NCBI GenBank assembly: GCA_003284265.1
Contig: QBVV01000025.1
Span: 1-32,711 of the forward strand
DNA length: 32,711 bases
DNA from: SAR116 cluster bacterium AG-313-A07
GTDB lineage: Bacteria; Pseudomonadota; Alphaproteobacteria; Thalassobaculales; Thalassobaculaceae
Direction: 5' to 3'
Shown: positions 8,529 to 18,248 of the stretch, in pieces
How the letters are laid out: each line of letters opens with the position of its first letter
Position numbering within the stretch: position 1 is the first letter of the stretch
Position numbers and translations under genes: made by a program
The notes under the pieces: model-generated
Databases searched by the model: none
What the model saw: only the letters and a program-made list of their open reading frames with translations
What the model was told of the DNA's origin: nothing

Positions 8529-8569
8529 GGTCCGCGTTTTTACTGAATATTTTTCAAGAGGAATTTAAA

Positions 8570-9418
8570 ATGGAATTGCTAACAACTGGTTATGGCCTAA
8601 TCGAAGGGCCAACTTGGTGGGATGCACATGGGCTTCTATTCAGTGATGTGATTAACGGGGGAGTTTATGTACTTGGATCAGAAAACGAAATAGAGGTGAT
8701 ATTAGAACATCGCAAGGGTATAGGAGGCATAGTACTCCATGAAAAAAACGGAATGGTTGTTGGTGGGCGCAACCTCTCATACAAAAGCTTTGAAGGTAGT
8801 AGTTCAAGTATTCTTTTAGATGTCGACGTAACCAAAGAGGCCGTTGGGTTCAATGATTTTACTACCGATAACATGGGACGGATCTATGCTGGTTCACTCG
8901 GTTTTGTAGTATTTGACGGGGGTGATCCAAAGCCAGGGCATTTGCATATGATAGACCTAGACGGAAGTATCCACACTTTGTCCGATGGCGTGATGTTAAC
9001 GAACGGCTTAGGCTTTTCACCAGACAATAAAAGATTATTCCACTCTGATGCCCGAGGTGGTGTTGTCCGCGTCTATGATGTATTTGACGATGGAAAACTT
9101 GGTCCGTGGCAACCTTTTGTATATACAAAAGATGGGCATGCCGACGGTTTGGCTATTGCTGCAGATGGATCTATTTGGATTGCAATGGCTTATGGTTCGA
9201 GAGTTGATGTTTTCGAGCAAGATGGAAAACTAAGACAGAGCATACCTGTTCCATTACCGATGGTTACCTCGGTTTGTTTTGGTGGAGAAGACTTGTGCGA
9301 TTTATATGTTGTTACTGGTAGTCGTGGAGGGCCTAGTGAGAATTGTGGGTCCATATATAGAGTAAGGGTTGATGTGCCGGGGTTGCCCATAAAAAAAGCA
9401 AAAGTGAAATTGGATTGA
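8570..9418 (+). CDS. SMP-30/gluconolactonase/LRE family lactonase
   Basis: The 282-residue protein is a six-bladed beta-propeller of the SMP-30 family. The metal-binding Glu is in GLIEGPTWW (about residues 9-17), the Asn in LTNGLGFSPD and the Asp in GHADGLAIAADGSIW. Family members hydrolyse sugar lactones such as glucono-, xylono- or L-arabino-1,4-lactone to the acid. With an L-KDA-dehydratase-like gene 4 kb away, an aldonolactone is plausible, although a lactone from Rieske chemistry is also possible. The start is supported by AGAGGA about 10 bases upstream. It is divergent from the Rieske gene and converges with nrdJ. Confidence 0.88.
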   Translation: MELLTTGYGLIEGPTWWDAHGLLFSDVINGGVYVLGSENEIEVILEHRKGIGGIVLHEKNGMVVGGRNLSYKSFEGSSSSILLDVDVTKEAVGFNDFTTDNMGRIYAGSLGFVVFDGGDPKPGHLHMIDLDGSIHTLSDGVMLTNGLGFSPDNKRLFHSDARGGVVRVYDVFDDGKLGPWQPFVYTKDGHADGLAIAADGSIWIAMAYGSRVDVFEQDGKLRQSIPVPLPMVTSVCFGGEDLCDLYVVTGSRGGPSENCGSIYRVRVDVPGLPIKKAKVKLD

Positions 9419-9777
9419 GTAACATCCATATATCGCTGATTTTCAGAAACACGATATAGATATATTACTGTTTCATAAAACTTAGACTTGCTCGAATTGT
9501 TACCAGCTGACACACCCGTAGGATCTACTATAACCTTGGAGTGATGTCTGCGTGTTAAGGTTTCTGGGCAACGTTTCGGTTATTGTTTTAATGGCGCTTC
9601 CGTTTATATATGCAATGAGTCAGCTTTGCTTGAATTGCTAGGCCGAGTAAACAAATCCCATTTATTCACAACTTGCAAGAAAGGTTGTGTTTATCCTATT
9701 TTTTAGATGTTTGATCCCGCATCTAAACAAAAGAGCTAGGCTACGCTATAATCATCCCATAAATTACCGCTTTGCCG
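9419..9777. other. Intergenic stretch between convergent SMP-30 and nrdJ genes
   Basis: No credible gene is seen. It contains an 8-base perfect hairpin (TTTAGATG at 9702-9709 with CATCTAAA at 9720-9727) and a weaker CACAAC/GTTGTG hairpin near 9667-9689. Neither is followed by a convincing T run on the strand that would need it, so I do not call a terminator. Confidence 0.5.
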
Positions 9778-12700
9778 TCAACTACACCCACTAGTGCTGC
9801 CGCAAGTATCGCATTTCATGCAGGTTCCATTACGGACCAGTGTGAAGTTACCGCATTCCTGACAGGCTTCACCCTCATACCCTTTTATTCTTGCTTCTCT
9901 AATTTGGGCAAGTTTTTCATCGACCTCGTCCATTACGGTTTCACTTACACCAACCGTTTTGGAGACACCATTTGATGTTGCCGATTGTATGCCTATATCA
10001 GCCTGTTTAGATGTTATCCCGTTCTGTGTATCAGCGATAGTTGTTGCCGAAACTACCCCATCAGTCCCAGTTGCTGAGCCAGCCCCGCCGTTTAAAACAA
10101 CTAGGTTGTTTCGCACGTAGCCACGGCTCGCAATTTTATTAAATTGTTCAACGTCCAAAGATTCAGTGTCACCATCGCCGATTGTATCAGGCAAAAGGTC
10201 GTCTTTTTCTGCGTGACTCAGATCATCGCGGTCCAGATACGAAATAGCTACTTCTCTGAAAAGGTAATCTAAAATGGATGTTGCCATTTTAATAGCATCA
10301 TTACCCGTTACCATTCCTGAAGGTTCAAATCTTGTGAAAGTAAAAGAGTCTACATATTCCTCTAATGGAACGCCGTACTGGAGGCCGATTGAAACAGCGA
10401 TTGCAAAACTATTCATAAGAGATCTAAACGCAGCTCCTTCTTTGTGCATATCAATGAATATTTCCCCAAGGCTACCATCCTCGTATTCCCCAGTTCTTAA
10501 ATATACCTTATGTCCTCCGACGACTGCTTTTTGTGTGTATCCTTTACGGCGATGAGGAAGTCTGGCTCTACTTGCTTTTTGACGGCCCTCTACAACTTTC
10601 TCAACGACCCTTTCGATGATCCTTTCGGCCACAACTGGGGCCTTGACTGTTGCAGGAGCGTCCATGAACTCATCTAGATCTTCTTCATCAACCAAGCTTG
10701 ACGCTAGTGGTTGACTTAACTTTGACCCATCTCTGTAAAGTGCGTTAGCCTTTATGGCCAACTTCCAAGACAACATATAGGCATTGGCACAATCGTCTAC
10801 CGTGGCACTATTTGGCATATTTATAGTCTTAGATATTGCACCGGAAATAAAGGGTTGGGCAGCAGCCATCATGTGAATATGGCTTTCTGCGGATAGAAAA
10901 CGTTTCCCAATCCGTCCACAAATATTAGCGCAATCAAAGACAGAGAGGTGTACTTCTTTTATGTGGGGTGCCCCCTCAAGTGTCATGGCACCGCAAACAA
11001 ATGTATTTGTTGCTTCAATATCGGACTTCGAAAAACCAAGTGCGACCAGCATATCAAAAGATACATCGTTTAGCTGTTCGTTTGTGAACCCTAGTGTCTT
11101 CGTGCAGAATTCCTCACCAAGTGACCATTTATTAAAGGCAAATTTTATATCAAACGCGTTAGCTACTGCTGTTTCGACTAATTTAATTTCATCCGGCCCA
11201 AATCCCTTAGATCCCAATGAGCCATGATTTATAGCGGTGGATCCTACAAGCGTTCCATGTCCAACTGCATAGTTAATTATTTCGTTTGTTTGGCTTTCAG
11301 TATAACCAAGGTTTTTGAGTGCTTCGGGTACAACTTGATTGATGATTTTAAAGTATCCACCTCCGGCTAATTTTTTAAATTTTACTATTGCAAAATCAGG
11401 CTCGATACCGGTTGTGTCGCAGTCCATCACTAGGCCAATAGTCCCCGTTGGGGCAATAACCGTTGCCTGGGCATTTCTAAAACCATTTTTTTTGCCTAGT
11501 TCTAACGCTTGGTCCCAGGCTTTCTCAGCGGCTCTGGATAGCTTTGGATTTGGACAGTTTTGTGGATTTAATGGCACGGGAGTTACAGTTAAGTGTTCAT
11601 ATTTAGAAACCCCGCCATATGCCGCGTTACGGTGGTTACTGATCACTCGAAGCATATGCTTTGCGTTTTCAGTATAACGTTTGAATGGGCCTAGTTCACC
11701 GGCCATTTCTGCTGACGTACTATAGGAAACACCGGTCATTATTGCTGTTATTGCGCCACAGATTTCTCTGCCTTCGTTACTATCGTAGGAATATCCAGCT
11801 GCCATCAAAAGGCCGCCTATATTCGCGTAACCAAGACCTAATGTGCGGTAATCATAGGACCGGATCGCTATTTCCTTGGATGGAAATTGGGCCATCATTA
11901 CAGCTATTTCTAGTGTTATTGTCCATAAACGGGTGGCGTGTTCAAAGTTATCGATATTAAAATCACCGTTTTCGTATCTAAACTTCATTAGGTTCATGGA
12001 CGCTAAATTACAGGCTGTATCATCTAAGAACATATATTCAGAACACGGGTTTGAGGCATCTATCCTGCCTCCCTCTGGACAAGTATGCCACTCGTTAATC
12101 GTTGTGTCATATTGTAAGCCAGGATCCGCACAAGCCCATGCGGCATGGGATATCTTATCCCATAGGCTACGAGCTTCAACGGTTTCACAAACTTTACCAT
12201 CTATTCTTTGTATAAGATCCCATTTCCCACCGTTTTCTACGGCCTCTAAGAACTCGTTACTTACCCGAACTGAGTTATTCGAGTTCTGTCCAGACACCGT
12301 CAGATATGCTTCAGAATCCCAATCTGTGTCATAGGTTTTAAACTCGATTTCATTAAAGCCTTGTTGCGCAAATTGTATCACACGCTGGATATAATTTTCC
12401 GGAATCATAGCTTTTCGAGCTTGAATGATAGCCGTCTTAAGGGTCCTATTTTGTTTCGGATCAAAGCGAGCGTCTCCATCTGCTCCATCCCACTCTGAGC
12501 AGGCTTTCATTACCTCACTCATATGTTTGCTGGCGAGCTTAGATCCTGCTACAAGAGCTGCAACTTTTTGTTCCTCGACAACTTTCCAATCAATATATTG
12601 TCCAATATCTGGGTGATCGATATCTACTGTTACCATTTTCGCGGCGCGACGAGTGGTGCCGCCAGATTTAATGGCTCCAGCAGCACGGTCTCCTATTTTT

Positions 12701-13473
12701 AAAAAACTCATTAGGCCGGAAGACTGTCCTCCGCCCGACAATGATTCCCCAGACCCTCGTAATTTTGAAAAGTTAGAGCCCGTCCCTGATCCGTATTTGA
12801 AGAGTCGCGCTTCTCGGACCCAAAGGTCCATGATGCCACCCTCGTTGACTAAATCATCATCAACACCTTGTATGAAGCAGGCATGAGGCTGAGGATGTTC
12901 GTAGGCAGATTTAGAGCGGGTTAATTTCCCCGTCTGATAGTCTACGTAGTGGTGCCCTTGGGCAGGCCCGTCGATCCCATAAGCCCAATGGAGGCCTGTA
13001 TTGAACCATTGTGGTGAATTAGGGGCTGCCATTTGACGACATAGCATATAGGTCATTTCGTCATAGTAAGAGCGAGCGTCTTCTTCGCTTCCGAAATATC
13101 CGCCTTTCCAGCCCCAATATGTCCAAGTTCCCGCTAATCGGTGGAAGACTTCCTTGGCGCTTGTTTCTCCTCTAGATCGTTGGTCTTTTGGTAACGCTTT
13201 AATTGCTTTTTCGTCTGTTTCACGTCTCCACAGCCATTTCGGCACATTATCTTCCTTAACTGGGCGACTAACTGACGGCACCCCTGCTTTGCGAAAATAT
13301 TTTTGTGCAATAATATCAGATGCTACTTGAGACCAGTCTTTTGGCACTTCAACCGTATCATTTTTGAAAACGACTGAACCATTGGGATTGCGGATCTCAC
13401 TAGTTACGATATGAAAATCGATCCCTGCATATGGACCGCCCTCTTTGGTTGTAAACCGTCGTTCAATTTTCAT
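9778..13473 (-). CDS. nrdJ: Adenosylcobalamin-dependent (class II) ribonucleoside-diphosphate reductase
   Basis: The protein is 1231 residues, the usual length of the long alphaproteobacterial class II enzyme. It makes deoxyribonucleotides using a B12 radical, without oxygen. Visible are the cysteine in QPHACFIQ (about 199), the catalytic NPCSE loop (about 475-479), [13 protein letters not shown], a TSCPD-type domain ([15 protein letters not shown] region), and a C-terminal cysteine-rich tail ([13 protein letters not shown], ending GCS) for re-reduction or metal binding. I chose ATG 13473 because GGAG lies just upstream and homologues begin MKI-RRF; an in-frame GTG at 13488 is less likely. 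It stands alone on its strand, with candidate NrdR boxes and a promoter upstream. It implies the cell makes or imports cobalamin. Confidence 0.97.
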   Translation of the reverse strand: MKIERRFTTKEGGPYAGIDFHIVTSEIRNPNGSVVFKNDTVEVPKDWSQVASDIIAQKYFRKAGVPSVSRPVKEDNVPKWLWRRETDEKAIKALPKDQRSRGETSAKEVFHRLAGTWTYWGWKGGYFGSEEDARSYYDEMTYMLCRQMAAPNSPQWFNTGLHWAYGIDGPAQGHHYVDYQTGKLTRSKSAYEHPQPHACFIQGVDDDLVNEGGIMDLWVREARLFKYGSGTGSNFSKLRGSGESLSGGGQSSGLMSFLKIGDRAAGAIKSGGTTRRAAKMVTVDIDHPDIGQYIDWKVVEEQKVAALVAGSKLASKHMSEVMKACSEWDGADGDARFDPKQNRTLKTAIIQARKAMIPENYIQRVIQFAQQGFNEIEFKTYDTDWDSEAYLTVSGQNSNNSVRVSNEFLEAVENGGKWDLIQRIDGKVCETVEARSLWDKISHAAWACADPGLQYDTTINEWHTCPEGGRIDASNPCSEYMFLDDTACNLASMNLMKFRYENGDFNIDNFEHATRLWTITLEIAVMMAQFPSKEIAIRSYDYRTLGLGYANIGGLLMAAGYSYDSNEGREICGAITAIMTGVSYSTSAEMAGELGPFKRYTENAKHMLRVISNHRNAAYGGVSKYEHLTVTPVPLNPQNCPNPKLSRAAEKAWDQALELGKKNGFRNAQATVIAPTGTIGLVMDCDTTGIEPDFAIVKFKKLAGGGYFKIINQVVPEALKNLGYTESQTNEIINYAVGHGTLVGSTAINHGSLGSKGFGPDEIKLVETAVANAFDIKFAFNKWSLGEEFCTKTLGFTNEQLNDVSFDMLVALGFSKSDIEATNTFVCGAMTLEGAPHIKEVHLSVFDCANICGRIGKRFLSAESHIHMMAAAQPFISGAISKTINMPNSATVDDCANAYMLSWKLAIKANALYRDGSKLSQPLASSLVDEEDLDEFMDAPATVKAPVVAERIIERVVEKVVEGRQKASRARLPHRRKGYTQKAVVGGHKVYLRTGEYEDGSLGEIFIDMHKEGAAFRSLMNSFAIAVSIGLQYGVPLEEYVDSFTFTRFEPSGMVTGNDAIKMATSILDYLFREVAISYLDRDDLSHAEKDDLLPDTIGDGDTESLDVEQFNKIASRGYVRNNLVVLNGGAGSATGTDGVVSATTIADTQNGITSKQADIGIQSATSNGVSKTVGVSETVMDEVDEKLAQIREARIKGYEGEACQECGNFTLVRNGTCMKCDTCGSTSGCS

Positions 13474-13521
13474 TCGCTTCTGCTCCACTTAACCCTACAA
13501 ATTCCTACAAGCACAACGCAT

Positions 13522-13579
13522 TCTCAATATGTTGTGCCAATCACTCATCATGATACAGAATATAGTTGTTGTGAGGCAA
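13522..13579 (-). promoter_or_regulatory. nrdJ promoter with candidate NrdR boxes
   Basis: Reading toward nrdJ there is a -35-like TTGCCT (13574-13579), an 18-base spacer and a -10-like TATCAT (13550-13555). TCTCAATATGTTGTGC at 13522-13537 fits the NrdR box consensus acaCwAtATnTwGtGt at nearly all constrained positions. A second, weaker half-like site (ACAGAATAT) starts at 13555, 33 bases away, close to the usual paired spacing of about three helical turns. The layout fits repression by NrdR. Box 1 is convincing; box 2 is degenerate. Confidence 0.6.
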
Positions 13580-14134
13580 GTAGAATATTTAAATTTTTAA
13601 ATATTTATTTTATATTTTTTGGGCGTTGTAACAGCTTCTGACACACCTATCTTGATTCTGAAAGTTAAAATTCTTTTTGCCTTTAATATGCATTGTGGAT
13701 TTTTTCTAAGAGGTAGGTTTTTACTTTAAAACCAGACTTTTTTATCCAACTGCTTCAAATTTTAAGGGTCAGTTTGTAACTACTCCAACTGAGCCTGCCG
13801 ATCATGCCCTGATCCTTGGATAGTAGCAATAGATATTGTGGGTAATTATATTGCTTTATACTAAATTTGGTTAAAGTTTCGCAACCGGCCCATTGGATAA
13901 TATATACTTTGTCAATCTGATGTGATTATCCGTTCTGATCGTTAAAAACTTCTTATTCTATGAACATGGGTAGGCAGCAGGATAACCAAGTAGGTTGAGT
14001 ATAAGCGTTGTAGGAGCCAGTTCAAAAATTTAAAAAACAAAATTTTTTCATGAGCGGGTGACTGTAAAAAAGCGTTTTAAGAATGCATCAAATTAGGTTT
14101 TAATGTATAAAGGCTAAAATTCTAGGGAACCAAA
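13580..14134. other. Gene-poor stretch between divergent nrdJ and mlaD
   Basis: No coding frame with protein-like content was found in about 550 bases. In many alphaproteobacteria I would expect an NDUFA12-type gene beside mlaD here, but none of its motifs were seen. The DNA is AT-rich with one A/T-only inverted repeat near 14024-14043. Confidence 0.5.
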
Positions 14135-14140
14135 GTGGTG

Positions 14141-14596
14141 ATGAGAAGAAATTTGATTGAAACCGCTATGGGCGCAATTGTTTTAGCTGCGGCCGCGGCG
14201 TTTTTGTTAATAGTATATAAATCGTCAAATACACCGAGCGTATCCGGTTATCAAATAGCGGCAGAGTTTAATAAAATAGGCGGTCTTAAGGTTGGTAATG
14301 ATGTTCGAGTGGGCGGCGTGCCGGTTGGAAAGGTGATAAGTGTTACACTGGACTATGATACATTTAAAGCTAAAGTTTTATTTGATGTCGACGTGGAATG
14401 TGTGTTTCCAACAGATAGCATCGCAATTATTGCTAGTGAAGGTTTACTGGGAGGCAATTTTTTGGAGATAATTCCTGGCGGAAATCCTGATGAATTGAAG
14501 TCGGGTGATACATTGGAATTTTCCCAGGATGCGGTGGATATTTCACAACTACTTGGAAAGTTTATGTTCTCATCTGCAGGAAATGACCAGAAGTGA
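14141..14596 (+). CDS. mlaD: MlaD-family lipid-transport substrate-binding protein (MCE domain)
   Basis: The 151-residue protein has one N-terminal membrane anchor (about residues 9-25, MGAIVLAAAAAFLLIVY) and one MCE domain with GGLKVGNDVRVGGVPVGKV and a terminal GLLGGNFLEIIPGG, as in MlaD. It is expected in the inner membrane facing the periplasm, forming a hexameric ring in the Mla phospholipid-transport system that maintains outer-membrane asymmetry. MlaE/MlaF genes are not in the window; in this alphaproteobacterial arrangement mlaD is commonly separate. In-frame GTG codons at 14135 and 14138 are alternative starts; the upstream AGGGA is actually better spaced for 14135. It probably shares a transcript with the DUF2155 gene 21 bases on. 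Confidence 0.9.
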   Translation: MRRNLIETAMGAIVLAAAAAFLLIVYKSSNTPSVSGYQIAAEFNKIGGLKVGNDVRVGGVPVGKVISVTLDYDTFKAKVLFDVDVECVFPTDSIAIIASEGLLGGNFLEIIPGGNPDELKSGDTLEFSQDAVDISQLLGKFMFSSAGNDQK

Positions 14597-14617
14597 TAAT
14601 TGAGCTCGCTGACTTAA

Positions 14618-15100
14618 ATGAGACCACGTAAATTTTCCATAGTTTTGATTAATGACATAATTCGGCCGTGTTTTGCGCTCGTGATTGTAAGTATTTTGTT
14701 TGTTGGTTTTGATGCGCCGTCGACATTAGCACAATCTTTTCTCCGTCAATCTAACCAATGGAGAGCGATGCCTGTCGTTGTTCTGCAGGGATTGGACAAG
14801 ATTACCGCAAGAGTTTCAACATTTGAAATAGAGGTTGGAAAGGTCGGTTCTTTTGGAGTTTTAAGTATAGAGGTTAAGTCATGTAAAAAAAAACCTCCCA
14901 CGGAGCCCCCCGAAAAAGTAGCTTTTATGGTAATAAATGACTTGAAACCTGGAGAAAAGATGATTGAAGTATTTAAGGGTTGGATGTTTGCATCCAGCCC
15001 AAGTTTGAACGGCTTAGAACACCCCGTCTATGATGTTTGGGTGCTAGATTGTAGGAAGTTGTCAATCCAATCGAAACCTTCTGAAGACGAGTTGAAGTGA
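14618..15100 (+). CDS. DUF2155 domain-containing periplasmic protein
   Basis: The 160-residue protein has an N-terminal hydrophobic segment ending in STLAQS, consistent with a cleaved signal peptide of about 38 residues. It then carries the DUF2155 core: VVVLQGLDKITARVSTFEI, GVLSIEVKSCKKKPPTEPPEK, and GWMFASSPSLNGLEHPVYDVWVLDC, with two conserved cysteines. The function is unknown; DUF2155 proteins recur in alphaproteobacteria next to mlaD and aat, which suggests an envelope role. Its last 73 bases overlap the 3' end of aat on the opposite strand. No Shine-Dalgarno of note precedes the ATG. Confidence 0.9.
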   Translation: MRPRKFSIVLINDIIRPCFALVIVSILFVGFDAPSTLAQSFLRQSNQWRAMPVVVLQGLDKITARVSTFEIEVGKVGSFGVLSIEVKSCKKKPPTEPPEKVAFMVINDLKPGEKMIEVFKGWMFASSPSLNGLEHPVYDVWVLDCRKLSIQSKPSEDELK

Positions 15101-15684
15101 CCTTGCATAGATAAGGCTACGTGTAATTGTGCCTGGTATTCTTGCCGATCAATTTCAATTGCCCCAAACTGCATTAAGTGCTCGGTATTGAATTGCGTGT
15201 CGAGAAGAATGAACCCGTCAGATTTTAGCTTGGCGACCAAATGAACTAACGCTACCTTACTGGCATTTGTTACTTCACTGAACATACTTTCACCGAAAAA
15301 TGCTGCGCCTAAAGCTACGCCATATAAACCGCCAACTAATCGATTTTCTAACCAAACTTCAACGCTGTGACAGAAACCCTTCTCCAATAGGGCTATATAT
15401 AGCTCTTTAATCTTATCGTTTATCCATGTATCGCGACGGTTTTTCTTACCAGTTAGAGCGCATCCATTTAGTACCGATTGGAATGCCGTATCATATGTTA
15501 TAGTAAATTCTTTTTTTCTTATTATTCTTTTCAATTTTTTGGGAACGTGGAAGCTATTTATTGGGATGACACCGCGCCGGTCGGGGTCAACGAAAAATAT
15601 CTCTTTCGCTGTATGGCTCTCTGCCATTGGGAACACGCCGACACTATAGGCTCGCAATAATAATTCTGGTGTTATGTCATTCAA
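15028..15684 (-). CDS. aat: Leucyl/phenylalanyl-tRNA--protein transferase
   Basis: The 218-residue protein matches Aat throughout: ITPELLLRAYSVGVFPMAE, FFVDPDRRGVIP, RDTWINDKIKELYIALLEKGFCHSVEVW, LVGGLYGVALGAAFFGESMFS, and FILLDTQFNTEHLMQFGAIEI. It transfers Leu or Phe from tRNA to proteins with N-terminal Arg or Lys, marking them for ClpAP degradation by the N-end rule. It is 39 bases downstream of accC on the same strand and is probably the last gene of the aroQ-accB-accC-aat operon. The 3' end overlaps the DUF2155 gene tail to tail by 73 bases. Confidence 0.96.
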   Translation of the reverse strand: MNDITPELLLRAYSVGVFPMAESHTAKEIFFVDPDRRGVIPINSFHVPKKLKRIIRKKEFTITYDTAFQSVLNGCALTGKKNRRDTWINDKIKELYIALLEKGFCHSVEVWLENRLVGGLYGVALGAAFFGESMFSEVTNASKVALVHLVAKLKSDGFILLDTQFNTEHLMQFGAIEIDRQEYQAQLHVALSMQGHFNSSSEGFDWIDNFLQSSTQTS

Positions 15685-15723
15685 TTATTTGGTGTTTTCG
15701 CTAAATTTGACTAGGACTTCTAA

Positions 15724-17064
15724 TTAAGAGGCTAAGAATTCCTTTTCAAGCCAGTTTATATTATATTTTCCATCTAGGAATTCTGGGGAAATGAGTAATT
15801 TTTGATGTAAGGGAATGGTCGTCTCAATGTTGCCGATGACAAACTCGTCCAGCGCTCGACTTAGGCGCAAAAGACATTCGTTTCGGTTTTTGCCGTGCAC
15901 CACTAGTTTGGCCACTAGACTGTCGTAGTAAGGGGGGATTTCGTAGCCAGCGTATAAAGCAGAATCAATTCTAACCCCCAGGCCACCTGGGGCATGATAA
16001 TCAATTACCCTTCCGGGGGATGGTCGAAAATTTATGGGGTCCTCCGCATTAATTCTACATTCTATCGAATGGCCGTTAAAAACAATATCCTCTTGCAGAA
16101 GATCCATTGGAAAACCTGCACTGATTTGGATTTGTTTCCTAACGAGATCAATTCCTGTAACCATTTCCGTTATAGGATGCTCTACTTGAAGTCGTGTGTT
16201 CATTTCTATGAAGAAAAATTCTCCATTCTCATATAAAAATTCTATTGTACCGAGACTTTCATAACCGAATTTCCTCATTGAATCCGCTGCTATCTGTCCT
16301 GCCAGTAGTCGCATTTTCTCATTTAATGCTGGGGACGGTGTCTCCTCCAATATTTTTTGATGTCGGCGTTGAAGTGAGCAATCACGTTCCCCCAAATGTA
16401 TAACGTTGCCGAATTGGTCTCCAACAATTTGAATTTCTATATGGCGGGGGTTATCTAAATACTTCTCGAGATAAACAGCAGACGATCCAAATGCAGCTTG
16501 AGCTTCACTTTGAGCAAGATTGATGGCTTTAGATAAATCTTGCGGGGTTCTTGCTAATTGCATTCCACGGCCTCCGCCTCCGGCCGATGCTTTTATAAGC
16601 ACCGGAAAACCAATCTTGTCTGCAACTATCATTGCGTCTTCTATTGATGTGATGGCTCCATCGGAACCAGGTATGCAGGGAATGCCCAGGCTCAAGGCCG
16701 CCTTTTTTGCCTCTATTTTGTTACCCATAATGCGAATGTGTTCAGATTTTGGACCAATAAAAGTGAAACCATGGTCTTCAACTATCTCTGCAAAATCGGG
16801 GTTTTCAGATAAAAAACCAACCCCCGGGTGTATTGCGTCTGCACCTGTGATTGTGGCTGCAGATATAATAGCTGGAATATTTAGATAACTTTCATTGGAT
16901 GGTGGAGGCCCGATACAAACGCTCTCGTCTGCCAGTCGTACATTCATAGAGTTAGCATCTGCTGTTGAGTGAACAGCTACCGTTTTTATGCCCATCTCAT
17001 GGCATGCGCGGTGGATTCTTAGCGCTATATCACCTCTATTTGCGATCAATATCTTTTCAAACAT
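15724..17064 (-). CDS. accC: Acetyl-CoA carboxylase, biotin carboxylase subunit
   Basis: The 446-residue protein is a standard biotin carboxylase. It starts MFEKILIANRGDIALRI and carries the ATP-grasp glycine loop ASAGGGGRGM (about 160-170), HLGERDCSLQRRHQKILEE and EMNTRLQVEHPITE with catalytic residues. It carboxylates biotin on AccB with ATP and bicarbonate, the first step of fatty acid synthesis, in the cytoplasm. It follows accB by 36 bases on the same strand. Genes for the carboxyltransferase subunits AccA and AccD are not in the window, as is usual. Confidence 0.98.
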   Translation of the reverse strand: MFEKILIANRGDIALRIHRACHEMGIKTVAVHSTADANSMNVRLADESVCIGPPPSNESYLNIPAIISAATITGADAIHPGVGFLSENPDFAEIVEDHGFTFIGPKSEHIRIMGNKIEAKKAALSLGIPCIPGSDGAITSIEDAMIVADKIGFPVLIKASAGGGGRGMQLARTPQDLSKAINLAQSEAQAAFGSSAVYLEKYLDNPRHIEIQIVGDQFGNVIHLGERDCSLQRRHQKILEETPSPALNEKMRLLAGQIAADSMRKFGYESLGTIEFLYENGEFFFIEMNTRLQVEHPITEMVTGIDLVRKQIQISAGFPMDLLQEDIVFNGHSIECRINAEDPINFRPSPGRVIDYHAPGGLGVRIDSALYAGYEIPPYYDSLVAKLVVHGKNRNECLLRLSRALDEFVIGNIETTIPLHQKLLISPEFLDGKYNINWLEKEFLAS

Positions 17065-17100
17065 TATAATTTTTAACCCAAATAGTAGCTCTCACGACTC

Positions 17101-17544
17101 TCATTCTATCACCATGATGGGTTGTCCAAATTCCACTGGATCGCTTCCTTGAACTAAAATCTCTTTTACTTTACCACTCCTATGTGCAGGTATTGGGTTC
17201 ATCACTTTCATAGCTTCGATAATTAAAACGGTTTCTCCTTCATTAACGTCACATCCGACGGTTACGAACGGCGGCGATTCTGGGTCTGGAGTAAGGTAGG
17301 CGGTCCCTACCATTGGGGACTTCAATACTTCTGGTCCTTCGATTGGTTGCAACTCATTAGTATTTTTAATGGGCCTGTTTTCTGATATTGCTGCAACGTT
17401 TTGACTTGCAGGTATTGAAATACTGGTAGGTTTAACGACGCGAATTTTCCAATTATCAATGGAATACTCGAGTTCACCTAATCCCGTTTCATCCAGTAAA
17501 CTCGCTAATTTTCGGACTAATTCAGCGTCAATATCCTTGGGCAA
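17101..17544 (-). CDS. accB: Acetyl-CoA carboxylase, biotin carboxyl carrier protein
   Basis: The 147-residue protein has an N-terminal helical region (VRKLASLLDETGLGELEY) resembling other AccB proteins, a variable linker (about 45-70), and a C-terminal biotinyl domain with the EAMKVMNPI motif, the Lys being the biotin site. It shuttles carboxyl groups between AccC and AccAD. It lies 24 bases after aroQ and 36 bases before accC, all on the minus strand, so the three should be co-transcribed. Confidence 0.97.
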   Translation of the reverse strand: MPKDIDAELVRKLASLLDETGLGELEYSIDNWKIRVVKPTSISIPASQNVAAISENRPIKNTNELQPIEGPEVLKSPMVGTAYLTPDPESPPFVTVGCDVNEGETVLIIEAMKVMNPIPAHRSGKVKEILVQGSDPVEFGQPIMVIE

Positions 17545-17568
17545 CTTATTCTCCTAATCAAAGTCTTC

Positions 17569-18027
17569 TCAGTCAGAATCAATGAGTCGTGCTAATGCGT
17601 CAATTGCTAGTATGTAACCAAATGAACCAAAGCCACAAATGATACCAGTCGCAACTTCTGATACAAATGATTTATGGCGAAATTTTTCTCTTGTATGTGG
17701 ATTCGACAAGTGCAACTCAATAACTGGAAGTTCGGTTAATTTCAGTGCATCTAATATGGCCACCGAAGTGTGCGTATAAGCGGCTGGGTTTAAAATTATT
17801 CCACAAGCATTATCGCGAGCTTGTTGAATTATGGTAACTAATTCGCCCTCAAAATTGGATTGCCTGAAGTCAACTGCAAGACCATGCAATCTGGCTTGGT
17901 CCCTTGACATACTCTCGATATCTTCTAGGCTTTCTCTACCGTAAATGTGTGGCTCTCGTATTCCAAGCATATTCAAATTTGGGCCGTTTAGAATAAGTAT
18001 TTCTGATTTTTCCATTTTCAAAAGCAT
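17569..18027 (-). CDS. aroQ: 3-dehydroquinate dehydratase, type II
   Basis: The 152-residue protein is a type II dehydroquinase: [21 protein letters not shown] with the catalytic Tyr in the lid, [28 protein letters not shown] with the catalytic His, and [19 protein letters not shown]. It forms dodecamers and dehydrates 3-dehydroquinate in the shikimate pathway. The first ATG is at 18027; an in-frame ATG at 18015 starts closer to the family N-terminus, so the first four residues are uncertain. As first gene of the run it places accBC-aat under its promoter, a common alphaproteobacterial arrangement. Confidence 0.97.
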   Translation of the reverse strand: MLLKMEKSEILILNGPNLNMLGIREPHIYGRESLEDIESMSRDQARLHGLAVDFRQSNFEGELVTIIQQARDNACGIILNPAAYTHTSVAILDALKLTELPVIELHLSNPHTREKFRHKSFVSEVATGIICGFGSFGYILAIDALARLIDSD

Positions 18028-18064
18028 CCCATTTTAATTAGAGATTAAATTCCTCGATTTAGCT

Positions 18065-18092
18065 TCTATAAATCAGTCTAGCATATTTACAA
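18065..18092 (-). promoter_or_regulatory. Candidate aroQ-accBC-aat promoter
   Basis: Reading the minus strand, TTGTAA (18087-18092), a 16-base spacer and TATAGA (18065-18070) form a sigma-70-like promoter 38 bases before the aroQ start. The match is moderate. Confidence 0.35.
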
Positions 18093-18248
18093 CAAAGTTG
18101 GAGAGCTAGGAACCTGAAAGATAGTTTAGAAGTCATTGAAGTATTAGATGCATCCGACTTCTAAAATTTGATCAGCTGGTGAAATTTTTCCAACATACCG
18201 TAATTTTGAAGTCGTTTTTTCATTAAGATTTTGGGCGCGAGGAGAAAT

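Noticed and set aside
9702..9727. TTTAGATG/CATCTAAA hairpin as an nrdJ or SMP-30 terminator
   Set aside because: A T run is on the wrong side for plus-strand transcription, and the minus-strand transcript would end in A residues; the stem is AT-rich.
11876..12334. 152-codon plus-strand frame inside nrdJ
   Set aside because: It is fully contained in the well-conserved nrdJ reading frame on the other strand.
13474..13700. Possible cobalamin riboswitch before nrdJ
   Set aside because: No B12-box-like conserved segment or suitable stems were seen; the region is explained better by a promoter and NrdR boxes.
14024..14043. AAAAATTT/AAATTTTT inverted repeat
   Set aside because: It is made only of A and T in an AT-rich gap, so it is not distinguishable from chance.
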